DNA of 28,696 nt from positions 1-28,696 of the forward strand of contig CAZZBK010000077.1 in NCBI GenBank assembly GCA_964652155.1. Reading direction: 5' to 3'. Numbering within the stretch: position 1 is the stretch's first letter; every line of letters begins with the position of its first letter. Of the stretch, positions 7,767 to 15,672 are shown in pieces. A model generated the notes under the pieces. The model saw only the letters and a list, made by a program, of their open reading frames with translations. It was not told the origin of the DNA and made no database searches. A program made the translations under genes and the position numbers. The DNA is from CAZZBK01 sp964652155 (GTDB lineage Bacteria; Planctomycetota; Planctomycetia; Pirellulales; PNKZ01).

Positions 7767-8888
7767 ATGCCCTCCGTGCCGCGCACCCTCGTCGCGATCC
7801 TCACGCCGCCGGGCCGCAGTGCAGTCGCCGTGCTCGCCCTCTGGGGCCCCCGCGCCGCCGCAGTGATCGAGCGGCATTTCCTGAGCGCGTCGCAACGCAG
7901 CCTGGCCGACGCGCCGTTGAATCAAATTCGCTTCGGACGTTGGGGGGACGAAGAACTTGTCGCCGTGCGGCGCGGCGGCGAGCGCTTCGAGATCCACACG
8001 CACGGCGGAGCGGCTGCCCCACGGGCGGTTGTCCAATCGCTGCTCGACGACGGTTGCGAACTCGTCAGCGGCGACGCGGCGTCTCTTGATCTGAGTCTTG
8101 ACTCGATCGCGCGAGAAGCCCTGCTCGCCCTGCAACAAGCGCGCACATTACGCACGGCCGAGTTGCTCTGGTCGCAAAAACAGGGCGCCTTGCGACAGGC
8201 CATCGAGAAGATTCATGCGCTGATCCTCGCACAACACACGGATGCCGCGCGCGAACGCTTGCAACGGCTCGTCGACCGCTATTCACTCGGCAAGCACCTC
8301 ACGACACCGTTTCGCGTCGTACTCGCCGGAAGCGCCAACGTCGGCAAGAGCAGCTTGATTAACGCCCTGCTGGGGTACGATCGGGCCATCGTGTTCGACG
8401 AGCCCGGCACGACCCGCGACGTGGTTACGGCCAACACGGCGATCGACGGCTGGCCGGTCGAGCTCTCCGATACCGCCGGACTGCGAGACACTCTCAACCC
8501 ACTCGAAGCCCAAGGCATCGCACGCGCCTACGAACAAATGCGCACGGCCGATCTGCTGTTGCTGGTGAACGATGCCACCCAGCCGTGGTCGGTTGAGCTT
8601 GCCGAGCTGCGCCAAGCGTGGCCCGACGCCCTCTGGGTGCATAACAAGTGCGATTTAATCCAGGGCACCCCACATGAACGTCCGGCGGGGGTTTACAGCA
8701 GCGCGGTCCTGCTTCTCGGGATCGACACGTTGCTCCGCGAGGTCGCTGGCCGGTTAGTGCCCGAGCCGCCGCAGCTTGATGAGCCCATGCCGTTTTGTGA
8801 GCGGCATGTGACTGTCTTGCAAACCGCGCTCGACGCTGTGCTCCAAAACGACCTGCGGGCCGCGACTGAGGCCCTTGCGGCGCTGTAG
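7767..8888 (+). CDS. mnmE: MnmE/TrmE-like GTPase lacking the C-terminal Cys motif
   Basis: 373 residues against roughly 450 for normal MnmE, the GTPase that with MnmG modifies the wobble uridine of some tRNAs. The N-terminal tetrahydrofolate-binding-type domain is recognisable (LVAILTPPGRSAVAVLALWGP) but short, about 95 residues. Helical segments flank a G domain with G1 GSANVGKS (188-195), G2 EPGTTRD (212-218), G3 DTAG (235-238) and G4 NKCD (293-296). The protein stops at ATEALAAL, before the C-terminal (F)CxGK box that carries the catalytic Cys in MnmE. No such box occurs in any forward frame of the next 100 bases, so a simple frameshift is unlikely. It may be a divergent MnmE or a repurposed paralogue. 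Confidence 0.85.
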   Translation: MPSVPRTLVAILTPPGRSAVAVLALWGPRAAAVIERHFLSASQRSLADAPLNQIRFGRWGDEELVAVRRGGERFEIHTHGGAAAPRAVVQSLLDDGCELVSGDAASLDLSLDSIAREALLALQQARTLRTAELLWSQKQGALRQAIEKIHALILAQHTDAARERLQRLVDRYSLGKHLTTPFRVVLAGSANVGKSSLINALLGYDRAIVFDEPGTTRDVVTANTAIDGWPVELSDTAGLRDTLNPLEAQGIARAYEQMRTADLLLLVNDATQPWSVELAELRQAWPDALWVHNKCDLIQGTPHERPAGVYSSAVLLLGIDTLLREVAGRLVPEPPQLDEPMPFCERHVTVLQTALDAVLQNDLRAATEALAAL

Positions 8889-8992
8889 CAAAAACTCGCA
8901 TACGCGCCCCGGCTCGACTCTCGTATGATATGCGGCGCTCGGCAGGCTACGTGGCGCATTACATTATCTCAACGAGTTCGAGGACCCGATCG

Positions 8993-9529
8993 ATGTTCAA
9001 GAAAATTGCCTTGGCGCTGCTCGCCATCGTCGCGGTGTTTTTGTTGTACGTGGCATTGCAGTCGCCCAACTTTCGTGTCGCCCGAACAGGGCGTATCGCG
9101 GCCGCTCCCGCAGCTGTGTTTCCGCATGTGAACGATTTTCACAAATGGGATGCCTGGTCCCCTTGGGCCAAGCTCGACCCTAACGCCAAGAACAGCTTTA
9201 GTGGGCCCGACTCGGGCAAGGGGGCTCACTTTGCCTGGGACGGCAATCATGATGTCGGCACCGGTTCGATGACCATCACCGAGAGCAAGCCGAGCGAGTT
9301 GATCGTCATCCAGCTCGACTTCATTAAGCCCATGCAGGGAACGAACGTGACCGAGTTCACCTTCAAGCCCGAGGGCAACGAGACGGTCGTCACGTGGTCG
9401 ATGACGGGAGAGAACAATTTTATCGGCCGACTCTTTTGCACCTTCATGAACATGGACAAGATGGTCGGCGGCAAATTTGATGAAGGGCTCGCCAGCCTGA
9501 AAAAGATCGTCGAGAGCGAAACGAAATAG
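8993..9529 (+). CDS. Membrane-anchored SRPBCC (polyketide cyclase-like) protein
   Basis: 178 residues from ATG 8993, chosen because GAGG lies nine bases upstream and the N-terminus becomes a clean anchor (MFKKIALALLAIVAVFLLYVAL); a longer frame opens at 8930. The rest is a START/Bet v 1-like domain: RTGRIAAAPAAVFPHVNDFHKWDAWSP, then strands ending VTWSMTGENNFIGRLF, with the GKFDEGLASLKKIVE C-terminal helix. Such proteins bind hydrophobic ligands in a cavity; the ligand here is unknown. It ends 51 bases before the BNR gene on the same strand. Confidence 0.85.
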   Translation: MFKKIALALLAIVAVFLLYVALQSPNFRVARTGRIAAAPAAVFPHVNDFHKWDAWSPWAKLDPNAKNSFSGPDSGKGAHFAWDGNHDVGTGSMTITESKPSELIVIQLDFIKPMQGTNVTEFTFKPEGNETVVTWSMTGENNFIGRLFCTFMNMDKMVGGKFDEGLASLKKIVESETK

Positions 9530-9580
9530 TTGCGCTGAACTGCGACATCTGCTTCTGCCCACTCGATCGGGAGACGATTC

Positions 9581-10693
9581 ATGAGCCGCGTGCGTGTTCT
9601 CGTCGGCACTCGCAAAGGGGCGTTCATCCTGACCGCCGACGGTCAACGCCAGAACTGGCAAGTGAACGGCCCGTTCTTTGGTGGCTGGGAGATCTACCAT
9701 CTCAAGGGCTCCCCCGTGGACCCAGACCGGTTGTATGCTTCGCAAAGCAGTGGCTGGTTTGGGCAGGTCATGCAGCGCTCGAATGACGGCGGCGCGACCT
9801 GGGAGCCGGTCGGCAACAAGTTTGCGTACGACGGTGTTCCCGGCACGCACCTGTGGTACGACGGCACACCGCACCCCTGGGAGTTCAAGCGGGTTTGGCA
9901 TCTTGAGCCGTCGCTCAACGATGCCGACACGGTCTATGCCGGGGTCGAGGACGCTGCCTTGTTCCGCTCGACCGACGCCGGACAAACCTGGAGCGAGTTG
10001 CCCGCCTTGCGCAGCCAGCAAGGCGCGGCCTGGTGTCCGGGCGCAGGGGGCATGGGCCTGCACACCATTCTCCTCGACCGCTCGAATCCGCAGCGCATGT
10101 TCGTGGCCATTTCGGCGGCCGGTGTCTTTCGCACCGATGACGCGGGAGTGTCATGGCGGAGCGCCAATCGCGGCCTGCGCTCCGATTTTATGCCCAACCC
10201 CACGGCCGAGGTCGGTCACTGTGTCCACCGCATCGCCATGCACCCGGCGCGGCCCAACGTGTTGTTCATGCAAAAGCATTGGGACGTCATGCGCAGCGAC
10301 GACGCGGGAGATTCGTGGCACGAAGTCAGCGGCAACTTGCCGACCGACTTTGGCTTTCCCATCGACGTGCATGCTCACGAGCCCGACACGGTCTACGTCG
10401 TGCCGATCAAAAGCGACTCGGAGCATTACCCGCCCGAGGGCAAGTTGCGCGTGTATCGCAGCCGCACCGGGGGCAACGACTGGGAACCACTCACCAACGG
10501 CTTGCCGCAAGCGAACTGCTACGTCAACGTGCTCCGCGACGCCATGGCGGTCGATTCGCTCGACAAATGCGGCGTGTACTTCGGCACCACCGGCGGACAA
10601 GTGTACGCTTCGAGCGACTCGGGCGATCATTGGTCGCCGATCGTTTCACACTTGCCAGCCGTCGTATCGGTCGAGGTGCAAACGTTGCCATGA
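9581..10693 (+). CDS. BNR/Asp-box beta-propeller protein (sialidase-like fold)
   Basis: 370 residues. Six Asp-box-like motifs mark propeller blades: SNDGGATW (67-74), STDAGQTW (130-137), TDDAGVSW (185-192), SDDAGDSW (239-246), the degenerate RTGGNDW (295-301) and SSDSGDHW (344-351). No signal peptide is present, so the protein should be cytoplasmic, unlike secreted sialidases, and the sialidase arginine triad cannot be assigned. GGGAG about seven bases before ATG 9581 supports the start. The stop overlaps the next start (ATGA), tying it to the small beta-grasp protein. Automatic names such as exo-alpha-sialidase or glycosyl hydrolase would be fold-based only. Confidence 0.88.
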   Translation: MSRVRVLVGTRKGAFILTADGQRQNWQVNGPFFGGWEIYHLKGSPVDPDRLYASQSSGWFGQVMQRSNDGGATWEPVGNKFAYDGVPGTHLWYDGTPHPWEFKRVWHLEPSLNDADTVYAGVEDAALFRSTDAGQTWSELPALRSQQGAAWCPGAGGMGLHTILLDRSNPQRMFVAISAAGVFRTDDAGVSWRSANRGLRSDFMPNPTAEVGHCVHRIAMHPARPNVLFMQKHWDVMRSDDAGDSWHEVSGNLPTDFGFPIDVHAHEPDTVYVVPIKSDSEHYPPEGKLRVYRSRTGGNDWEPLTNGLPQANCYVNVLRDAMAVDSLDKCGVYFGTTGGQVYASSDSGDHWSPIVSHLPAVVSVEVQTLP

Positions 10694-10986
10694 TTCGGGT
10701 GGTCTTGCCCTATCACCTACGGATGTTGGCCCAAATCGATGGCGAAGTGACGCTCGATCTGCCGGGGCCGGTCACGGTGTCGACGATCTTGTCGGCGATG
10801 GAAACCCGCTACCCGATGTTGCGCGGCACGATCCGCGATCAGCTCACGCACATCCGGCGGCCACTCCTGCGGTTCTTCGCCTGCGAGCGGGACATCTCGC
10901 TTGAACCGCCCGACGCGCCGCTCCCCGACGCGATTGCGAGCGGCGCCGAGCCCTTGTTCGTCATCGGGGCGATTGCCGGCGGCTAA
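10690..10986 (+). CDS. MoaD/ThiS-like ubiquitin-fold protein ending in Gly-Gly
   Basis: 98 residues from ATG 10690, which overlaps the BNR stop by four bases; GAGGTG lies 11 bases upstream inside the BNR gene. It opens with the strand MIRVVLPYHLRMLA, then EVTLDLPGPVTVSTILSAMETRYP, the usual beta-hairpin-then-helix start of MoaD/ThiS proteins, and ends LFVIGAIAGG. The terminal Gly-Gly is the hallmark of sulfur carriers and ubiquitin-like modifiers, activated by E1-like adenylation. No E1-like, moaE or thiG gene is nearby, so it is probably not a plain molybdopterin or thiamine carrier; its partner is presumably the BNR protein. An open frame reaching back to 10153 is antisense-like shadow and was not used. 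Confidence 0.85.
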   Translation: MIRVVLPYHLRMLAQIDGEVTLDLPGPVTVSTILSAMETRYPMLRGTIRDQLTHIRRPLLRFFACERDISLEPPDAPLPDAIASGAEPLFVIGAIAGG

Positions 10987-11007
10987 CGACTCGGTTCAAA
11001 ACGCGCT

Positions 11008-11733
11008 CTAATACCCGCCCACCGACTTGACCTGCGGGGCGGTTATGGGCGGCATGTTGAGTCGCTTGCGGGCCTCGTCGAGCATCTCGCTTGTGCGGCT
11101 CGCGCCACAGCGCGACACGCCCAGCTCGCGGACCTTGATGAGCGTGTCCAGATCGCGCACGCCGCCGGCCGCCTTGACCTGCACGTGAGCCGGAGTGTGT
11201 TGGCGCATCAAAACCAGGTCTTCGATGGTTGCGCCGCCGGTCCCGTAGCCCGTTGAGGTTTTGACCCAATCGACGCCGATCTCTCCGCAGATTTCACACA
11301 GCCGAATCTTGTGTTCGTCCTTCAAGTAACAATTCTCGAAGATGACTTTGAGTTTTTGTCCCGCGTCATGCGTGAGCTTGTTGATGGCCGCGATCTCATC
11401 GCGCACGCAGGCCCACTCGCCGCTCAATACTTGCGAGATATTGACGACCATGTCGAGTTCTTGCCCACCATCGGCGAGCGCCTGCTTGGCCTCGGCCAAC
11501 TTGATGGCGGTCGTATGGCCACCGTGCGGAAAACCGATCGTGGTGCTGGCCTTGACCGTCGAGCCCGCGAGGATGGCCGCGCACCGTTTCAGGTAGTACG
11601 GCATGATGCATACGCTGGCTGCGTCGTACGCCACGGCCAACTGGCAACCGGCTTCGAGATCGCTCTTGTTCATCGTCGGGTTGAGCAACGAGTGATCGAT
11701 CATCTTGGCCAATTCGAGGTACGTGTATTTCAT
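11008..11733 (-). CDS. deoC: Deoxyribose-phosphate aldolase
   Basis: 241 residues. Cleaves 2-deoxyribose 5-phosphate into glyceraldehyde 3-phosphate and acetaldehyde. Motifs: IDHSLLNPT (12-20), STVKASTTIGFPHGGH (58-73), ELDMVVNIS with Asp94, the Schiff-base Lys158 in DWVKTSTGYG, and the second active-site Lys187 in QVKAAGGVRD. Full length for the family. It converges on the BNR/beta-grasp pair (22 bases apart) and follows the fad operon on the same strand, but with its own promoter candidate and a hairpin between. Acetaldehyde could feed acetyl-CoA metabolism; that link is inference. Confidence 0.96.
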   Translation of the reverse strand: MKYTYLELAKMIDHSLLNPTMNKSDLEAGCQLAVAYDAASVCIMPYYLKRCAAILAGSTVKASTTIGFPHGGHTTAIKLAEAKQALADGGQELDMVVNISQVLSGEWACVRDEIAAINKLTHDAGQKLKVIFENCYLKDEHKIRLCEICGEIGVDWVKTSTGYGTGGATIEDLVLMRQHTPAHVQVKAAGGVRDLDTLIKVRELGVSRCGASRTSEMLDEARKRLNMPPITAPQVKSVGGY

Positions 11734-11763
11734 AAGCTTGGCCTGTATAAATAAGTGCGAGTG

Positions 11764-11784
11764 AAATGCGACAGAACCGCATTT
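11764..11784. promoter_or_regulatory. Inverted repeat in the deoC leader
   Basis: AAATGCG (11764-11770) and CGCATTT (11778-11784) form a perfect 7-bp inverted repeat with a 7-base spacer. It lies between the promoter candidate and the deoC start, near the expected transcription start, so it may be a repressor operator or a leader hairpin. Confidence 0.35.
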
Positions 11785-11804
11785 GCATGACGTGGAGCCT
11801 CGCC

Positions 11805-11833
11805 ACCGTATGATCGAATCTAGACCTTGTCAA
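11805..11833 (-). promoter_or_regulatory. Candidate deoC promoter
   Basis: On the minus strand, a perfect -35 TTGACA (11828-11833) is followed after 17 bases by TACGGT (11805-11810, 3 of 6). The leader to deoC would be about 65 bases. It lies just past the hairpin that ends the fad operon, as expected for an independent transcript. Confidence 0.4.
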
Positions 11834-11862
11834 GCGGACCGCAGGTGGATGGCCCTGTTGAA

Positions 11863-11884
11863 TGATCGATCGGACGATCGATCA
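11863..11884. terminator. GATCGATC hairpin after the fad operon
   Basis: TGATCGATCG-GA-CGATCGATCA is a perfect palindrome with 10-base arms, 24 bases past the stop of the last fad gene. As RNA it gives about 9 pairs with a 4-base loop. No T-run follows on the minus strand, so it may work as an RNA-stabilising or Rho-assisted end, or be a DNA-binding site instead. Confidence 0.45.
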
Positions 11885-11908
11885 CGCTGACGAACGAAAT
11901 CCCGCCGG

Positions 11909-13828
11909 TCAATCTTGCTCGTACGACATGAGGATTTCGGTCTGCTCGGCATCGCAGAAGGTCTTCCAACCGCCGTCGGCAATTTGCTCGCCGAGCTTGG
12001 TGACCGTTTTGAAATAGCGGTCGCTGGGACGGCCCCCCTTCAACTTTTGGATCAGTTCCTGGCACGCGACGTCCCCCGCGGCGCGGATGATCGGGTCGTT
12101 GTGCCGCGCGGCGTAAAGGGCCGTGCAGAGCATCGTGATCGCGTTTTGCACACGCTGCGACACCTCGGCCATCCGACACTGACGATCCGCGAGCGCGAGC
12201 TGATACTTGCGCATCACACCGCTGATTTCCAGGCCCGAGTTGCTCAGCCAGTCGATCGCAAACTGTGCGTGGGTACGCAACGGCTCGAATAAAGCGGACA
12301 AGTCTGGTCGCGTGGGGCGATGCAGTTTCCGGCCCACGAGCCAACGGCTGTAGTCGGCGAGTGGCTTGCGCAGCACCCAGAGGTGGCTAGGGTTGGCGAG
12401 GTTCGGCCGTTTGATGCCCGCCGCGCTGAGCGCGCGGCCGATCGGTTCGAAGAACTGCATGCCATGTTGCTTGACGAGCGACTTGAAGAACGCCATGCCG
12501 AGCATCTCGCCTTCCCCCTCATAAATGCAGGGGGCGAGAAACTCGTGGACGTTGTCGCCAAACACGTGTCCATGCAGAAACGCGCGGCCGCCGTGGGTCT
12601 TCATCATCAACTCGATGGCCGCTTCCTTCTGCGACTCGCTGCCAAAGATTTTGGCGATGATGCACTCCATCTCGCCGCGGTAACCCTGGTCGAGCAAGGT
12701 CGAGCACCACTGGACCATCGCGTCGCTGGCGACAATCAGGCTGGCCATGCGACCCACGCGGCGGCGGACCAGCTCGCGCGTTTCGATTGCCTGTCCGTAG
12801 GTGCGACGGAACCGGGCCCAGGGCAGCATGCCGGCGAGCATGAGCCGCATATTGCCGGCCGCCGTGGCACACAGCGCGACGCGCCCCAGGTTCAACCCAT
12901 GATAGGCGATCGTCAGGCCGTCGCCTCGCGTGGGTTGCAACAAATTCGCCGCCGGCACCCGAAAGTCGCGAAAGATAATGCCCTGGTTGTGCGTGTGTTT
13001 CAGCGCGTGCAAGCCGTACTTGCGCAACTGGAACTGATCGTTCTCGGCCGCCGGCAAATCGACGATCAGCACCGCCGGCTTACGCTCGATCAGGCACACC
13101 AGCCCGATCGTTCGCCCCGGCACGACGTTGGTGATGAACAGCTTCTCGCCATTCACGACGTAGTCGTCGCCGTCGCGCACGGCGGTCGTGCGCAGGGCGG
13201 TGAGGTCGCTCCCCGCGTTGGGCTCGGTCAAGGCAAATGCACTGAGCGAGCGACCGCTGGCCAGCTCAGGTAGAAAGCGTTGTTTTTGCTCGGCCGTGCC
13301 AAAGGTCTTGACCGGGTCGACCGCGCCGATGCAACCATGCACGCTCGCCATGCCGGCCGTGGTGGGGTCGACCGTCGCCACCCGCGTGAGGAACGACGCG
13401 AAGGCGGTGAACGGCGCGCCCGATCCGCCGTACTGCCGATCGACGAGCAAGCCCCAGTAGCCCGCCGTGCCGAGATCGCCCAGCAATTCGTTTGAGAGTT
13501 TCTTCTGGCCGTCGTAAAGCGTGCGGCCATCGCGATGCCGCCGCACGACGGCGAGCGAATCGTCCATGACCCGTTGCACCTCAGGGCTCACCTGCGGCGA
13601 GCTGCTTGTGAACAACTCGATGGGCACATGATCGTCCCAGACCGCGCGGTGGGCGGGGCTGGCCGTGGTTTGGTATTGCGGCGCGAACAGGGCCTCGACC
13701 TGATCGTCGGCCCGGTCGATCGCGCCGGTCCGCCGGGACTCTTCGGCGCTTTTGCCGCTGAGTTGCAGCGCGGTTTCGGCGAAGGATTGCTTTTCTTCCG
13801 ACGGCGAGGGGGCTGCTGACGACATCAT
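11909..13828 (-). CDS. Acyl-CoA dehydrogenase with long C-terminal extension
   Basis: 639 residues from ATG 13828 (second ATG at 13825; AGGATGGAG upstream fits either). Flavoenzyme for the first oxidation of beta-oxidation. Motifs: FALTEPNAGSDLTALRTTA (198-216), VNGEKLFITN (225-234), KTHGGRAFLHG (410-420) and CIYEGEGEM, placing the presumed catalytic base at Glu437. Residues about 450-639 form an extra helical region after the core fold, as in very-long-chain/ACAD9-type enzymes. About 80 residues precede the core. It is the last gene of the fad operon, 126 bases after the ligase. A longer frame runs up to 13951, but the segment has no ribosome site and reads like leader. Long-chain substrates are inferred from architecture. 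Confidence 0.93.
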   Translation of the reverse strand: MMSSAAPSPSEEKQSFAETALQLSGKSAEESRRTGAIDRADDQVEALFAPQYQTTASPAHRAVWDDHVPIELFTSSSPQVSPEVQRVMDDSLAVVRRHRDGRTLYDGQKKLSNELLGDLGTAGYWGLLVDRQYGGSGAPFTAFASFLTRVATVDPTTAGMASVHGCIGAVDPVKTFGTAEQKQRFLPELASGRSLSAFALTEPNAGSDLTALRTTAVRDGDDYVVNGEKLFITNVVPGRTIGLVCLIERKPAVLIVDLPAAENDQFQLRKYGLHALKHTHNQGIIFRDFRVPAANLLQPTRGDGLTIAYHGLNLGRVALCATAAGNMRLMLAGMLPWARFRRTYGQAIETRELVRRRVGRMASLIVASDAMVQWCSTLLDQGYRGEMECIIAKIFGSESQKEAAIELMMKTHGGRAFLHGHVFGDNVHEFLAPCIYEGEGEMLGMAFFKSLVKQHGMQFFEPIGRALSAAGIKRPNLANPSHLWVLRKPLADYSRWLVGRKLHRPTRPDLSALFEPLRTHAQFAIDWLSNSGLEISGVMRKYQLALADRQCRMAEVSQRVQNAITMLCTALYAARHNDPIIRAAGDVACQELIQKLKGGRPSDRYFKTVTKLGEQIADGGWKTFCDAEQTEILMSYEQD

Positions 13829-13954
13829 CGCTCCATCCTGCTGACGAGTGTGTCTAATCGATTCAATCCGCGCGACGGGCAAGCTCGCTGCCCAAGCTGT
13901 TAAATTATACCGCGCAAATCGAGTCACTCTGCAAATCCATGTGGCAACCAAGCA

Positions 13955-15631
13955 TCAAGTGCAGCCCTGAACACTCCCCTTGGCGTACATCGCCTCGATT
14001 TCGGCCGCGTAAAGCCGGGCAATTTCGCCCCGCCGCAGCTTCAATGTCAGCGTCAACTCCCCTGCGGCCGTGCTCAACGCGCGTGGCAACAGCGTAAAAT
14101 TTCCGATCTGCTCATAACGCGACACGTCCTCGAGCGCCGCGGCGATACGATCGGCATAGAGCTTACGCACGGCCGGGTCATCGAGCTTGTTGAGCGTTTG
14201 GGGCACGATCGCCTGCTGCGCGAGCGCTTGCTCCAAGGCCGCGAAGTCGGGCACAATCAACGCCGACAAAAAACTCCGCCGATCGCCAATGACCACCGCC
14301 TGGGCGATGAGCGGATCGCTCTTGAGCAGCGACTCCAAATAGGCCGGGGCGATATTCTTGCCCCCCGCCGTGACGATCAATTCCTTCTTGCGTCCCGTGA
14401 TCTTCAAAAACCCTTCGGCGTCAATTTCTCCCACGTCGCCGGTGTGCAGCCAGCCGTCGCGGATCGTCTCGTGAGTGGCCTCGGGCCGCTTCCAATAGCC
14501 GAGCATGACGTGCGGCCCGCGGGTGACGATCTCGCCATCGGCCGCAATGCGGATTTCGACGTCGGGAATGGCGCGGCCGACGGTCCCCAGGCGGTGCGCG
14601 TCGCCGGTTTCGGTCGTAATGACCGGCGAGCTCTCGGTCATGCCGTAGCCTTGCAACAAGTGAATGCCCCGCTCGTGATAAAAGGTCGCCACGTGCTCAC
14701 TCAGCGGTGCTCCGCCCGAGATCGCCGAGCGTAGCCGACCACCAAACGCCGCGGCGAGCGCGCCGCTGGTGTGGCTCAAGCCCCGCTCCATCAACCCACG
14801 CTGCACCTTCTCAAAGAAGTACGGCACACCGTTGAGCAACGTGGGATGCACCTGGCGGCAGTTCTCCAGGGCGGATTCAGGTGACTCGGCAATGGCCAGC
14901 TCGCCGCCGCAGGCCAACCACGTGTAGAGATCGCAGGTGCGGGCGAAAATATGACTCCACGGCAACCAACTCAGCCGCAGATCGCGCGCCTGTTGACCGA
15001 ACGCGCACAGCGACGAGACTGCGTTGCACGCCAGGTTTTGTTGACTGAGCATCACCCCCTTCGGCTCACCCGTGGTGCCCGAGGTGTACAGGATCGTGGC
15101 CAACTCCTGGGGGCCGATCGAGTCGGCGGCCCGGTTCAACATCGGGTCGACTTCGAGCACGTCGACCGCGCTGATCGCGTCGCGCCAGCGGCGTAGTTCG
15201 TGCCGCTCCCAGCGTTCAGGGCAATCGTCGAAGGTCCAGACGCGCAAATCGGCACCCCACTCGCGTGACAAGGGGGCCAATTTCTCAGCCTGCTCGGGCC
15301 CGCTCAAAATAACGACCTTCGCGCCGCTGTCGAGAATCTGGTACTCGATTTGCGCGGCCGAGAGCGACGCATGCACGGGCACATGCACGCCCCCCGCCAC
15401 CTGAATGCCCAGATCGCAAGCGATCCATTCGTAGCGATTGGGCGAGAGCAGCACGACGCGGTCGCCGCGCTCCACGCCCAATCTCTGCAACGCGATCGCT
15501 GTGCGCCCCACGTCCTCGGCAACTTGCGCCCACGGGAGCGGGACAAACGCGCCCGCGCGCCTTACAAGGGCCGCCGTCTGTCGAGCATCGGCAAACACCC
15601 GATCGCGCAGCAATGACACCACCGTCGACAT
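13955..15631 (-). CDS. Long-chain fatty acid-CoA ligase (AMP-forming)
   Basis: 558 residues. Activates a fatty acid to acyl-AMP and then acyl-CoA. Adenylation motifs: P-loop LYTSGTTGEPKG (181-192), A5 QGYGMTESSP (327-336), GWLHTGDVGEID (393-404), hinge ITGRKKELIV (411-420), and a C-terminal GELTLTLKLRR (524-534) that holds the catalytic-lysine region of long-chain synthetases. The start ATG 15631 is set by GGATGGAGAGAG upstream; the same frame stays open to 16252, but that part is antisense-type shadow within the thiolase gene. It begins 41 bases after fadA. Chain-length preference cannot be read from the sequence. Confidence 0.95.
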   Translation of the reverse strand: MSTVVSLLRDRVFADARQTAALVRRAGAFVPLPWAQVAEDVGRTAIALQRLGVERGDRVVLLSPNRYEWIACDLGIQVAGGVHVPVHASLSAAQIEYQILDSGAKVVILSGPEQAEKLAPLSREWGADLRVWTFDDCPERWERHELRRWRDAISAVDVLEVDPMLNRAADSIGPQELATILYTSGTTGEPKGVMLSQQNLACNAVSSLCAFGQQARDLRLSWLPWSHIFARTCDLYTWLACGGELAIAESPESALENCRQVHPTLLNGVPYFFEKVQRGLMERGLSHTSGALAAAFGGRLRSAISGGAPLSEHVATFYHERGIHLLQGYGMTESSPVITTETGDAHRLGTVGRAIPDVEIRIAADGEIVTRGPHVMLGYWKRPEATHETIRDGWLHTGDVGEIDAEGFLKITGRKKELIVTAGGKNIAPAYLESLLKSDPLIAQAVVIGDRRSFLSALIVPDFAALEQALAQQAIVPQTLNKLDDPAVRKLYADRIAAALEDVSRYEQIGNFTLLPRALSTAAGELTLTLKLRRGEIARLYAAEIEAMYAKGSVQGCT

Positions 15632-15672
15632 GATCTCTCTCCATCCTCGGCGACGCGGAAGCAATCGACAAC

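Noticed and set aside
8889..8992. Possible frameshifted remainder of mnmE with the Cys box
   Set aside because: All three forward frames were read; none contains a CxGK-type box or a continuation of the helical domain.
10153..10689. Extension of the MoaD/ThiS-like frame into the BNR gene
   Set aside because: The extension is Arg-rich shadow of the BNR reading frame; the family fold begins at ATG 10690.
9581..10693. True sialidase (exo-alpha-sialidase)
   Set aside because: Asp boxes only indicate the propeller fold. There is no signal peptide and I cannot assign the arginine triad, nucleophilic Tyr pair or FRIP motif.
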